From NCBI RefSeq assembly GCF_001908105.1, contig NZ_MKGQ01000014.1:1-59813 (forward strand): a DNA stretch of 59,813 nucleotides, written 5' to 3'. Made by a program: the position numbers and the translations under genes. The DNA is from Xenorhabdus eapokensis (GTDB taxonomy: Bacteria; Pseudomonadota; Gammaproteobacteria; Enterobacterales; Enterobacteriaceae). How positions within the stretch are numbered: position 1 is the first letter of the stretch; each line of letters begins with the position of its first letter. Below are positions 34,514 to 41,988 of the stretch, one piece after another. Below the pieces are notes generated by a model. The model made no database searches, was not told where the DNA came from, and was given only the letters and a program-made list of their open reading frames with translations.

Positions 34514-34519
34514 CAGGAG

Positions 34520-34538
34520 AAGCCCCATCAAGGGGCTT
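34520..34538. terminator. bidirectional terminator between convergent cargo genes
   Basis: AAGCCCC (34520-34526) and GGGGCTT (34532-34538) around a 5-base loop, with ATTTAT following on the plus strand. It separates the plus-strand pair from the minus-strand 183-residue gene. Confidence 0.65.
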
Positions 34539-34540
34539 AT

Positions 34541-35092
34541 TTATCTAGGTATTACTGCTTCCATATAAGCTCGATTAAAGCTACAAGTGCAATTATCTTC
34601 GATAAGTTTTATAATATCTATATCCACGGGGAGTTTTTTCCCCTCCATTTTAAGGCACCAATCGCAATCATCACTATCCCCTGCACAGCGATATATAGCG
34701 GTCTTAGCATCAATGGATTTCTTAATTTTTTGTAATTCTTTTGCGTTATGAAGCTTTGATCTAGCTGAATGATATAAGTCATTAAGTACGATTTTAGGAT
34801 TGAAACTATATTCCTGTAAACCTAAATCAGTAAGGGAAGATATTAATTCTTTAGTTGTATATTTCACTCTGGTATTAATTTTTAACTTTATTTTTTCTTC
34901 TTTTGTTAACTCTGTTCCGTTTTTTAGAATGTCAATCTTCCTAGTGATGTGATTATAAATTAACTCACGGTGCTCAGTTTTGATATATGTTGACCTATAA
35001 ACCTCTCTTCTTAAGAATTCATTGAAATCTATAGGGTAGCCGTGAATATCTTTTTCTTTTATACCGAGTACCTTGAAAATAAATTTAAACAT
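34541..35092 (-). CDS. cargo protein with MuF-like cysteine region, 183 aa
   Basis: The 183-residue protein starts at ATG 35092 after AGGACTGATC; a longer 35113 start is less likely. The body is helical and Lys-rich. The C-terminus (about 130-183) has YRCAGDSDDCDWCLKMEGKKLPVD and LIEDNCTCSFNRAYMEAVI, resembling the Cys-rich end of MuF-type head proteins (CxxC..EGKxxPVD...NCxC). It lies on the minus strand within the late region and is downstream of the minus-strand Arc-like gene, so it is probably expressed in the lysogen. Function unknown. Confidence 0.65.
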   Translation of the reverse strand: MFKFIFKVLGIKEKDIHGYPIDFNEFLRREVYRSTYIKTEHRELIYNHITRKIDILKNGTELTKEEKIKLKINTRVKYTTKELISSLTDLGLQEYSFNPKIVLNDLYHSARSKLHNAKELQKIKKSIDAKTAIYRCAGDSDDCDWCLKMEGKKLPVDIDIIKLIEDNCTCSFNRAYMEAVIPR

Positions 35093-35127
35093 GATCAGTC
35101 CTGAGTGAGCCAATTAGAGAAGCCCCA

Positions 35128-35403
35128 TTACGGGGATTTTTTATCCACTGTAATAAATTTTTCATACATTTCAAGTAGTTGTTCTAAGGCTTCGTTATTC
35201 CTATCAATAATGCTTTTAAACTCTGCTTCTCTGTCTACAGGTAGCGCCTGTTTTTCAGGGTCTAACCAAGTTTCAAGCGCTGCAATAATCTCAGAGTTCA
35301 TTGAACGCCCATTTTGTTTTGCGCTTTCAGCGATAGCTTCTCGCATACCGTCGGGTAGCCTGAGCATGAATTTATCTTGAGCTGCTACGAGCTTTTTTGA
35401 CAT
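35128..35403 (-). CDS. Arc/Mnt-like repressor, minus strand
   Basis: The 91-residue ribbon-helix-helix protein of the phage Arc family: [37 protein letters not shown] (about 11-47) is the DNA-binding fold, FMLRLP being the beta strand that enters the major groove. The remainder is a helical, acidic tail. I start at ATG 35403 with AGGTGG 5 nt upstream. It is divergent from another Arc-like gene (35518) across palindromes, as Mnt and Arc are in the immI region of P22, and is probably the prophage-state repressor of the antirepressor transcript. Confidence 0.85.
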   Translation of the reverse strand: MSKKLVAAQDKFMLRLPDGMREAIAESAKQNGRSMNSEIIAALETWLDPEKQALPVDREAEFKSIIDRNNEALEQLLEMYEKFITVDKKSP

Positions 35404-35418
35404 TTTTGCCACCTAAAA

Positions 35419-35436
35419 ATTTATTTCTAAATAAAT
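35419..35436. promoter_or_regulatory. 18-bp palindrome upstream of the Arc/Mnt-like gene
   Basis: ATTTATTT-CT-AAATAAAT is a perfect palindrome with the right size and symmetry for a ribbon-helix-helix operator. It lies 16 bp before the start of the minus-strand repressor gene. Confidence 0.55.
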
Positions 35437-35448
35437 GGTAATAGCATA

Positions 35449-35476
35449 TTGACAGCATGTAAATATGAGTCATAAT
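35449..35476 (+). promoter_or_regulatory. promoter for the second Arc-like gene and antirepressor
   Basis: Perfect TTGACA (35449-35454), 16-bp spacer, CATAAT (35471-35476). A second palindrome, ATGTCA-TTG-TGACAT (35483-35497), sits at the expected transcription start, ideal for repression. Confidence 0.7.
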
Positions 35477-35482
35477 GCTATC

Positions 35483-35497
35483 ATGTCATTGTGACAT
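35483..35497. promoter_or_regulatory. 15-bp palindromic operator at the antirepressor promoter
   Basis: ATGTCA and TGACAT flank TTG. It overlaps the predicted start site of the promoter at 35449-35476 and is a candidate site for one of the two Arc-like repressors. Confidence 0.55.
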
Positions 35498-35517
35498 CAT
35501 GGAAAGAGGAAAATAAG

Positions 35518-35730
35518 ATGAAAGACAGCTTATACACTGAAAGAGCAACAGAAGTTTTTAGTTTACGTTTACCTAAGAGGGTAAAAGCGCACGTTGAATC
35601 GAAAGCGAGGGAAGAGGGTCTATCCATTAACGCGGCAATTATTCAACGTCTGGTATGGAGTATTAACGATGAGAAAAGAAGAAATGAGCACTACAAGCAG
35701 GAGAGCGATCATGAAACAGTTGAACAATAA
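35518..35730 (+). CDS. Arc-like repressor, plus strand
   Basis: The 70-residue ribbon-helix-helix protein: VFSLRLPKRVKAHVESKAREEGLSINAAIIQRLVWSI (about 13-49) fits the Arc fold, with an acidic tail. ATG 35518 has GAGGAAAATAAG upstream; the longer 35491 frame has no ribosome site. It is co-transcribed with the antirepressor gene that follows, the same position as arc before ant in P22, so it probably shuts down the antirepressor transcript after induction. Confidence 0.85.
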   Translation: MKDSLYTERATEVFSLRLPKRVKAHVESKAREEGLSINAAIIQRLVWSINDEKRRNEHYKQESDHETVEQ

Positions 35731-35738
35731 AAGCAAAA

Positions 35739-35762
35739 CCCCAACGGCGGCAACCATCGGGG
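35739..35762 (+). promoter_or_regulatory. GC-rich hairpin in the antirepressor leader
   Basis: CCCC (35739-35742) and GGGG (35759-35762) with a paired CTTC extension lie 42 nt before the antirepressor start. A stronger relative of this element lies at 37175-37209 before the paralogous gene. It is a possible RNA-level control point. Confidence 0.45.
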
Positions 35763-35803
35763 CTTCTAAAACAACGTTAACAAACCAACAAGGAAATAAC
35801 GCT

Positions 35804-36934
35804 ATGAATATTCTAGCACCTACAACACAAGCTGTCACTATGACTATGTCAAGCCGTGAGATCGCCGACTTAGTAGAATCACGTCACGATAAAGTGAAGC
35901 AATCTATTCAGCGGTTAGCAAAACGTGGTGTTATCCAACTCCCCCCAATGGGGGAAGTTAATAATAATCAATCAGATAGTCCAAACTCTCGTAGCAAGGC
36001 TTACATGTTCTCAGGTGAAAAAGGCAAGCGCGATAGCATCGTTGTAGTTGCTCAATTGTCGCCTGAATTTACGGCTCGTTTGGTTGACCGTTGGCAGGAG
36101 CTGGAAAACCAACTGACAAAACCCCAAGCGCCTCAACCTGCTGTTAGTAACCTCGTGCTTGAGGTTGATGCAGCAGGGCGGTTTAACATGACTACGGTAC
36201 ACAGGGTGAGTGGTTTTGACAGCAGCACTAAACGGCCTCATGACTGGTTACGCCTGTTGGCCACGAAAATCAGACTAAAGGAACTCAGTAAAACGATTGA
36301 TACGGGGCATAAATTGGTTGAAGTTGTACGGAGTGGGGTACTCCGCGGGACGTTCGCCCATGAACTTCTGGTTATTGAGTATGCAGGGTGGTTCGGTTCT
36401 GCCTTACAATCACAAGTTAAGCAAGCCATTTCTGATCACTATTCACGAAACAGAACGGTTGAGATTAACCAGACAGAGTATAACATCGCAGTTTCATTCA
36501 ATCGCAGTTTGCCCAAAGGTATCTATCGGCAAAACAGTAAAAGCAACCCGTATCGTGCAGTAGTCCATAATGGTTCTGAGAAAATTTCTGTTGGTTGTTA
36601 CCCCTCCGTTGAAGAAGCCGTTAATGCGCAGAACCGATATTTCGAAACAGGAGAAATCAAACAGGTATTTCAACGAGCACCGAAAGTGCCTTTACCATCC
36701 ATTTTAAACGCCGACGGCCAATATTTGGTTACGGTTAATAATGGTAAGGTTTCGAAATATGAAGCTGTAGGTGAGAAAACATTAGTTGACGCGGAAGCAT
36801 ATTGGAGACTTCGCAAAGATATAAACTATACGGAGCAAGCTCTTGCCGAACTAAAAAACCGTATGAGATTTGTTCACGACGGGAACAGTGTTGCAAATAT
36901 AGACTATCCGATACATGAAGCCATTTCACGCTAA
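35804..36934 (+). CDS. antirepressor: Rha + KilA-N + AP2-like domains
   Basis: The 376-residue antirepressor-type protein has a Rha-like domain at about 14-105 (SREIADLVESRHDKVKQSIQRL, YMFSGEKGKRDSIVVVAQLSPEFTARLVDRWQELE), a KilA-N-like domain at about 125-225 (LRLLATKIRL, HELLVIEYAGWFGSALQSQVKQAI), an AP2-like DNA-binding segment at about 245-290 (NPYRAVVHNGSEKISVGCYPSVEEAVNAQN), and a C-terminal domain (300-376) duplicated in the gene at 37249. I start at ATG 35804 (AAGGAAATAACGCT upstream); ATG 35711, with AGGAG, would add 31 residues across the leader hairpin. It probably inactivates the CI-like repressor or related repressors. Confidence 0.8.
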   Translation: MNILAPTTQAVTMTMSSREIADLVESRHDKVKQSIQRLAKRGVIQLPPMGEVNNNQSDSPNSRSKAYMFSGEKGKRDSIVVVAQLSPEFTARLVDRWQELENQLTKPQAPQPAVSNLVLEVDAAGRFNMTTVHRVSGFDSSTKRPHDWLRLLATKIRLKELSKTIDTGHKLVEVVRSGVLRGTFAHELLVIEYAGWFGSALQSQVKQAISDHYSRNRTVEINQTEYNIAVSFNRSLPKGIYRQNSKSNPYRAVVHNGSEKISVGCYPSVEEAVNAQNRYFETGEIKQVFQRAPKVPLPSILNADGQYLVTVNNGKVSKYEAVGEKTLVDAEAYWRLRKDINYTEQALAELKNRMRFVHDGNSVANIDYPIHEAISR

Positions 36935-36941
36935 ATGTTAC

Positions 36942-36967
36942 AAGCCTCGCAAATGCGGGGCTTTTTT
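36942..36967 (+). terminator. terminator after the antirepressor gene
   Basis: AAGCCTCGC (36942-36950) and GCGGGGCTT (36955-36963, one G-T pair) around AAAT, then TTTTTTC. Confidence 0.8.
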
Positions 36968-37052
36968 CTTATTGGCAGAGATTGGAGTGGTGATCAAATA
37001 CTGATCTATTCAACAGGATTAACCAATTTAGCAGTGATTGCTAGGGTTAACA

Positions 37053-37068
37053 ACAGGTATTTACCTGT
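37053..37068. promoter_or_regulatory. 16-bp perfect palindrome, candidate operator
   Basis: ACAGGTA-TT-TACCTGT. A wider inverted pair AACCAATT / AATTGGTT flanks it (about 37021 and 37080). It lies 58 bp before a possible promoter for the small paralog gene. The rest of the 36968-37248 gap holds no gene. Confidence 0.5.
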
Positions 37069-37125
37069 ATTTAGTGTGTAATTGGTTGAATATTCGAAGC
37101 ATATCGCAAATTGCGGCGGATTGCC

Positions 37126-37153
37126 TTTACAAAACGTTACAATTACGTAATAA
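37126..37153 (+). promoter_or_regulatory. possible promoter for the antirepressor-paralog gene
   Basis: TTTACA (37126-37131), 16-bp spacer, TAATAA (37148-37153), followed by the leader hairpin at 37175-37209 and the gene at 37249. Confidence 0.45.
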
Positions 37154-37174
37154 ATAGTACCGCTCTAAAACGGC

Positions 37175-37209
37175 GAAGCCCCAACTGTCGTGGGGACAGT
37201 CGGGGCTTC
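37175..37209 (+). promoter_or_regulatory. strong leader hairpin before the antirepressor paralog
   Basis: GAAGCCCC pairs with GGGGCTTC (37202-37209) and, inside it, ACTGTC with GACAGT: a 14-bp interrupted stem with a short loop. There is no T-run after it, so it is probably a leader or small-RNA target structure, not a terminator. Confidence 0.6.
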
Positions 37210-37248
37210 TAATGAAACAGTCTAATACCTAAAGTGAGGAACATAGAC

Positions 37249-37554
37249 ATGCTGATTATAGCAGTTAACGAAACCAGTAACGCAACACCAAATACCCCAT
37301 TTTATGACGATACGCAAACTATCCCCCGTACTGACGGGCAGTATGTGATGACCATCACGAACGGTAGGGTATTGAGTTGCGAGTCTGTAGGTGAGAAAAC
37401 GTTGGTCGATGCGGAGGCGTACTGGAGACTGCGCAAAGATCTACACGCCGTAGAGAAAATCATTGTTGAGCTGCGTAACCGGATGCGGTTCATTCATGAC
37501 GAGCACAGTATAGCTGGGCATGATTACCCGGTACATGAAGTGTTAACACGTTAA
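37249..37554 (+). CDS. stand-alone paralog of the antirepressor C-terminal domain
   Basis: The 101-residue protein is clearly related to residues 300-376 of the antirepressor: both have DGQYxxTxxNGxV, CESVGEKTLVDAEAYWRLRKD / YEAVGEKTLVDAEAYWRLRKD, LRNRMRFIHDEHS / LKNRMRFVHDGNS and end in DYPxHExxxR. The N-terminal 30 residues differ. GAGG lies 9 bases before ATG 37249. It has its own promoter and leader hairpin. The domain may mediate protein-protein contact, so this copy could act as competitor or partner of the full protein (inference). Confidence 0.75.
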   Translation: MLIIAVNETSNATPNTPFYDDTQTIPRTDGQYVMTITNGRVLSCESVGEKTLVDAEAYWRLRKDLHAVEKIIVELRNRMRFIHDEHSIAGHDYPVHEVLTR

Positions 37555-37629
37555 ATGGATTTGGTGATTTTATAATCAGCGGGTGCTAAGATTGTGACAA
37601 CGAATCGGCAAATAATAGGAGGAGGAGGT

Positions 37630-38004
37630 ATGTCTACTGGTAGCTTAAGCAAAACAGAGCTGGAAGCCCTCCTACGGGCGAACAAAGCTGAGGTTGATGT
37701 TGTTGCTGCCACTATGAAGCAAGAAATGGCGGAGTGGAGATCGCAACAAACCACACAGTTTGCAAATCTTAATACTTCGTTGGCAAAAATTGACGGAAAG
37801 TTAGATGCGGTTGAAGGTAAAATCGATGGTTTAAAAACGAGCCTTGCAACAACGCAATGGGCGACGGCGATAGGATTATCCCTAGTTACTATTATTATGT
37901 CTGCCGTTATGTTGACGTCTAGTTGGATAATATCGGGTAAAAATAATTCACCGTCACAACCAACTGTAGTCCACAGTCAGCCAGTGGAATCTGCTAACAA
38001 ATAG
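37630..38004 (+). CDS. membrane-anchored coiled-coil protein, 124 aa
   Basis: The 124-residue protein starts at ATG 37630 behind AGGAGGAGGT. Residues 1-75 are helical, with a coiled coil (FANLNTSLAKIDGKLDAVEGKIDGLKTSLATTQ), followed by one transmembrane segment WATAIGLSLVTIIMSAVMLTSSWII (about 78-102) and a polar tail. The layout resembles small phage XhlA-like or haemolysin-type membrane proteins, but sequence support is weak. Last gene of the cargo island, followed by a strong terminator. Confidence 0.65.
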   Translation: MSTGSLSKTELEALLRANKAEVDVVAATMKQEMAEWRSQQTTQFANLNTSLAKIDGKLDAVEGKIDGLKTSLATTQWATAIGLSLVTIIMSAVMLTSSWIISGKNNSPSQPTVVHSQPVESANK

Positions 38005-38057
38005 TGTAAGCCATTGATATTCTCAGAATCCTCCATTGGAGGAAGCTGAATAACATA

Positions 38058-38080
38058 AACCTCGCCGATGCGAGGTTTTT
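38058..38080 (+). terminator. terminator at the end of the cargo island
   Basis: AACCTCGC (38058-38065) and GCGAGGTT (38070-38077) are perfect complements around CGAT, followed by TTTTTCTTTT. The baseplate operon resumes after it. Confidence 0.88.
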
Positions 38081-38099
38081 TCTTTTATACGGAGTCACT

Positions 38100-39044
38100 A
38101 TGTCAAAACAATGGTTACGTGAATGCAAATTGATTGTGGCGGATGAAAAAGGGAACGGCATAGATTTATCTGAGCTAAAAATCAAATTCAGCATTACCAG
38201 ACCATCATTTGCATATCCCGCTACAGGCATCTTCAAAATTTATAACCTGAACGACGAGACACGCAATAAGATCCGCCAGCATGAGTACAAAATTGTAAAA
38301 TTCTCAGCGGGATATCGGGGCAACTCAGGCCAGATTTTTTCCGGTCAAATCCAATACACCTACACGGGGCGGGGCAGTCCGACTGATACCTACGTCGTGA
38401 TACAGGCAGGTGACGGTGACCAAGCGTACAACGATGCAGTAGTCAACACCACGATATCGGCTGGGTACACACAGGCAGATGTAGACCGAATGTTGATGCG
38501 GGACATTGAGAAATACGGCATTTTCGCTGGCTTACGCCCTGAATTTAAACAGACTATTGCACCACGCGGTAAGGTTTTCTTCGGTATGCACCGAAACGAA
38601 TTATCCACGTTGGCTAAACAGAACGGCGCTGAATGGCGTTACGAGGACGGCCAGTGCCACATCATCCCGAAACGTACCTATCTCACCGAAGCGATTGTAT
38701 TGACCTATCAAACAGGGCTGATTGGTACGCCGGAGCAGACAATAGGCGGTGGTATCAACGTGAAGTGCCTAATCAACCCAAAAATCAGACCAGGAACATT
38801 AATCCGATTAGATAATGATTCTATCAATATGGCGGGGAAATCTACTGGTGCTATCGCATCGGGCAACGATGTTAACGAAATGCCCGCACCCATTGACGCA
38901 GACGGCGACTACATTGTTATCAACGTCAGTTATTTCGGTGATACGCGAGAGACTATGTACTACATGGAAATGATTTGTGTAGCGAAATCTGACCAAACAT
39001 TACTCAATCAATCCGCGCTACAGGCGGACGTGAGGCAACAATGA
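38100..39044 (+). CDS. baseplate hub protein
   Basis: The 314-residue protein: WLRECKLIVADEKGNGIDLSELKIKFSITRPSFAYPATGIFKIYNLNDETRNKI and KIVKFSAGYRGNSGQIFSGQI (about 5-85) are typical of the gp27/gpD-like hub of this phage group, with a C-terminal beta region (GKSTGAIASGNDVNEMPAPIDADGDYIVINVSYFGDTRETMYYMEMICV). It forms the central trimer on which the spike sits. Start follows ACGGAGTCACT; ATGA-type overlap with the spike gene. Confidence 0.8.
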   Translation: MSKQWLRECKLIVADEKGNGIDLSELKIKFSITRPSFAYPATGIFKIYNLNDETRNKIRQHEYKIVKFSAGYRGNSGQIFSGQIQYTYTGRGSPTDTYVVIQAGDGDQAYNDAVVNTTISAGYTQADVDRMLMRDIEKYGIFAGLRPEFKQTIAPRGKVFFGMHRNELSTLAKQNGAEWRYEDGQCHIIPKRTYLTEAIVLTYQTGLIGTPEQTIGGGINVKCLINPKIRPGTLIRLDNDSINMAGKSTGAIASGNDVNEMPAPIDADGDYIVINVSYFGDTRETMYYMEMICVAKSDQTLLNQSALQADVRQQ

Positions 39045-39796
39045 TCACAAATTTTGAACGCATTAACCAGCCCGAAACGCCGTTCCTGTTAATACAGGAG
39101 GCTATTAGCTCAGGGTTGTACGTCTCAATACCGTGCATTATTCAGTCATTCAACGCCGACGCGGTGACAGTGACCGCACAACCCTCAATACGCTGGTCAG
39201 TCACGAACAGCGACGGGACAACGGAGTCGGTCGCATTACCATTGCTGGTGGACGTACCCGTAATTTTCCCTCGCGGCGGCGGGGTTACACTGACATTCCC
39301 TATTAAATTGGGTGACGAGTGTTTGGTTGTTTTCGCTGACCGTTGCATTGATTACTGGTGGCAGAACGGCGGCGTACAGGAACCTGTTGATCCCCGTCAG
39401 CACAATCTGTCTGACGGATTCGCCATCGTTGGCCCTCAGTCGCAGGCTCGGAAAATTGGCAATATCAGCACCAGCACAGCACAACTGCGCACCGATGACG
39501 GCGCAGCGTACATTGAACTGTCACCTAGTAACCATAACATCACGGTAAAAACCCCTGGCAAATTGACCGCAACGGCTAACAGCGGCACAGAGATCAATTC
39601 ACCTGAGATTGTGCTCAATGGCAACGTGACGATTAACGGCAATCTGTCACAGGGCATGGGCGCGAATGGTGGTGCGGCCACAATGAATGGCCCTGTTACT
39701 GTGAAAAATGATGTCACCGCGGGGGGTATTAGTTTGATGAAACATCAACATGGTGGAGTTAAAACAGGCGGAGGGATAACAGGAGGACCACAATAA
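39041..39796 (+). CDS. baseplate spike protein (Gp138/gpV-like)
   Basis: The 251-residue spike protein: an N-terminal OB-fold (YVSIPCIIQSFNADAVTVTAQPSIRW, about 27-52; GDECLVVFADRCIDYWWQNG, about 100-119), then a beta-helical repeat region (IELSPSNHNITVKTPGKLTATANSGTEINSPEIVLNGNVTINGNL) and a C-terminal HQHGG near 237, the metal-binding tip His-x-His motif. It punctures the outer membrane on contraction. Overlaps the hub gene by 4 nt and the wedge gene by 1 nt. Confidence 0.88.
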   Translation: MITNFERINQPETPFLLIQEAISSGLYVSIPCIIQSFNADAVTVTAQPSIRWSVTNSDGTTESVALPLLVDVPVIFPRGGGVTLTFPIKLGDECLVVFADRCIDYWWQNGGVQEPVDPRQHNLSDGFAIVGPQSQARKIGNISTSTAQLRTDDGAAYIELSPSNHNITVKTPGKLTATANSGTEINSPEIVLNGNVTINGNLSQGMGANGGAATMNGPVTVKNDVTAGGISLMKHQHGGVKTGGGITGGPQ

Positions 39797-40143
39797 TGCG
39801 ATACCGACGAGAGGATAGCAACGGTGATTATAGTTTCGGGCAGGGTGATAACACATTCCTGGTCAATTCACCAGAGACGGTGGCGCAGGCTGTAAAAACA
39901 CGGCTCAATTTATGGCGTGGGGATTGGTTTTTAGATATGGCAGAAGGAACACCCTACCGCGAGACAGTATTAGAGAAAAACTATACTAGTGCAATGGCGA
40001 TTCGCGAGCGTATTCTCGGCACTGAGGGTGTGATTGAGATTGTTTCACTCGATGCTACTCGTAATCCCGTTACCCGAAAAATTACCCTCACTGCCACTAT
40101 CAACACCCGTTACGGCAGAACCACAGTAACCAGCGAAAGATAA
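39796..40143 (+). CDS. baseplate wedge protein (gp25-like)
   Basis: The 115-residue protein of the T4 gp25/gpW type: GDNTFLVNSPETVAQAVKTRLNLWRGDWFLDMAEGTPYRETVLEKNY (17-63) is the conserved core, with IRERILGTEGVIEIVSLDATRNPVTRKITLTATINTRYG after it. It initiates sheath polymerisation at the baseplate. It lies directly before the baseplate J gene as expected. Confidence 0.88.
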   Translation: MRYRREDSNGDYSFGQGDNTFLVNSPETVAQAVKTRLNLWRGDWFLDMAEGTPYRETVLEKNYTSAMAIRERILGTEGVIEIVSLDATRNPVTRKITLTATINTRYGRTTVTSER

Positions 40144-40146
40144 ATT

Positions 40147-41334
40147 ATGCTCAATCTAAACTCATTAGGGCTTGCGGCCAAAATCACCGCGAGCGGCATT
40201 ACTGCGCCTGATTACCCGACCATATTAGAGCGGCTCACGGGGTATTTTCGCCAGATTTATGGCGAGGATGCCTACCTCGAATCGGATAGTAAAGATGGTC
40301 AGATGATTGCTATTTATGCTCGCGCGTACCACGATGCGAACAACGCGGTTATTGCTGCGTTTAACTCCTACAGCCCGTCAACGGCTACGGGGGCTGCATT
40401 ATCCAACAACATTGCAATTAACGGCATGTCACGCCACGGCACTACCAAATCCACATGCGACGTGGAGATCATCGGCCAGGTCGGTACTGTCATTAAAAAC
40501 GGCACAGTGCGGGATATTCAGGGCTATTCATGGAACCTGCCTGATAACGTCGTTATTGGCACCCACGGCAACGTAACCGTTACTGCGACCTGCCAGACAT
40601 CAGGGGCAATTACCGCTGCGGTAGGTGATATTGTTGAAATAGGTACGCCAACACGCGGTTGGCAGAGTGTGAAAAACCACTCAGTCGCTACCCCTGGGCG
40701 AGCTGTAGAAACCGATGCCGATGTACGGATACGCCAACGCAAATCCGTTGCTCTGCCATCGCGAACGGTACTGGACGGTATGCTGGGTGCCATTAGTTTG
40801 ATACATGGCGTGTCACGGCTGAGGGGATTTGAAAATGATATGGGGGAAACTAACGAGCATGGAATATCGGCACATTCCATTGCAGTAATCGTTGATGGTG
40901 GTGATGCAACGGAAATCGCCAAAACCATTGCATTGAAAAAAACGCCTGGCGGCGGAACCCACGGCGATACGGTCATCAAAATTACCGATTGTTACGATAT
41001 TATACGCCCTATACGATTCTCTCGTCCGGTAGATGTGGAAACGTTTATTGAAATCCATCTAACCCCATTTGAGGGGTACACCACATCGGTTGGTAACAAA
41101 ATCCAAACCGCAATAGCGGAATACATTAATGATCTACGTATTGGGGATAGTGTCTATCTCACCAAAATTTTCTCGCCGGCTAACCTGCCTGGAGATGACG
41201 AGGGAAAAAGCTACGACATTACGGAAATTAAAATCGGACGCTCGTTTGAATCGGCGGTAACTGGCAATTTACACATCAAATTCAACGAGGCAGCGACCTG
41301 TAAACCGGACAACATAAAACTGGTGCTGACATGA
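40147..41334 (+). CDS. baseplate assembly protein J
   Basis: The 395-residue baseplate_J family wedge protein: TILERLTGYFRQIYGEDAYLESDSKDGQMIAIYARAYHDANNAVIAAFNSYSPSTATGAALSNNIAINGMSRHG (about 25-99), GWQSVKNHSVATPGRAVETDADVRIRQRKS (about 173-202) and KKTPGGGTHGDT (about 264-275) are the diagnostic segments. It links wedge and fibre proteins. ATGA overlap with the DUF2612 gene. Confidence 0.92.
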   Translation: MLNLNSLGLAAKITASGITAPDYPTILERLTGYFRQIYGEDAYLESDSKDGQMIAIYARAYHDANNAVIAAFNSYSPSTATGAALSNNIAINGMSRHGTTKSTCDVEIIGQVGTVIKNGTVRDIQGYSWNLPDNVVIGTHGNVTVTATCQTSGAITAAVGDIVEIGTPTRGWQSVKNHSVATPGRAVETDADVRIRQRKSVALPSRTVLDGMLGAISLIHGVSRLRGFENDMGETNEHGISAHSIAVIVDGGDATEIAKTIALKKTPGGGTHGDTVIKITDCYDIIRPIRFSRPVDVETFIEIHLTPFEGYTTSVGNKIQTAIAEYINDLRIGDSVYLTKIFSPANLPGDDEGKSYDITEIKIGRSFESAVTGNLHIKFNEAATCKPDNIKLVLT

Positions 41335-41981
41335 GCGACTATCTAAAACTCATCACCTCTCAGCACCGTGAATCACCTAAATTCGTCGCCCATATCGATC
41401 TCATCACCCGCATATTTTCAGACATCACCCAAACCGCTCTACAACTCAACGAGGTCTACGCATTGGACAACGCAGTAGGCGAACAGCTTGACGCAACGGG
41501 GGAATGGATAGGGTTATCGCGATACGTGCGTACACCAATTGTTGGCGTGTATTTCTCGCTCGATACCGAGGGATTGGGTTTTGACCACGGTAGTTGGAAA
41601 CGGCGATATGACAGTGATAGCGGGTTTACTGAACTGGACGACGAAACGTATCGCACGTTGCTGAGGGTGAAAATAGAGGCCAATCATTGGGATGGTTCGA
41701 GTGAAATGCTGGAACGGATCTACCGGCGAATACTACCCGATGGGGACTCGCGGATATTTTTCGTGGATAACCACGATATGTCGATGGACGTATTTCTAAC
41801 CGGAGGTGCAATACCAGAGGTTATTAAATCGGTGATACGTCAGGGTTATCTGAACATTAAACCAGAGGCAGTGCGGGTTAATAATTACATCAATTCAGCG
41901 TCTGGCGGATTGTTTGGTTTTGATATTAATAATGAATATGTCGCTGGTTTTGATATGGGCGGCTGGGCTGTGAAATTGTGA
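41331..41981 (+). CDS. DUF2612 baseplate/tail protein (gpI-like)
   Basis: The 216-residue DUF2612 protein: YLKLITSQHRESPKFVAHIDLITRIFSDITQTALQLNEVYALDNAVGEQLDATGEWIGLSR (3-63) is the conserved region, followed by DDETYRTLLRVKIEANHWDGSSEMLERIYRRILP (about 101-134). It is always found between baseplate J and the tail fibre in related phages and is thought to attach the fibre. Confidence 0.88.
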   Translation: MSDYLKLITSQHRESPKFVAHIDLITRIFSDITQTALQLNEVYALDNAVGEQLDATGEWIGLSRYVRTPIVGVYFSLDTEGLGFDHGSWKRRYDSDSGFTELDDETYRTLLRVKIEANHWDGSSEMLERIYRRILPDGDSRIFFVDNHDMSMDVFLTGGAIPEVIKSVIRQGYLNIKPEAVRVNNYINSASGGLFGFDINNEYVAGFDMGGWAVKL

Positions 41982-41988
41982 GGAACAT

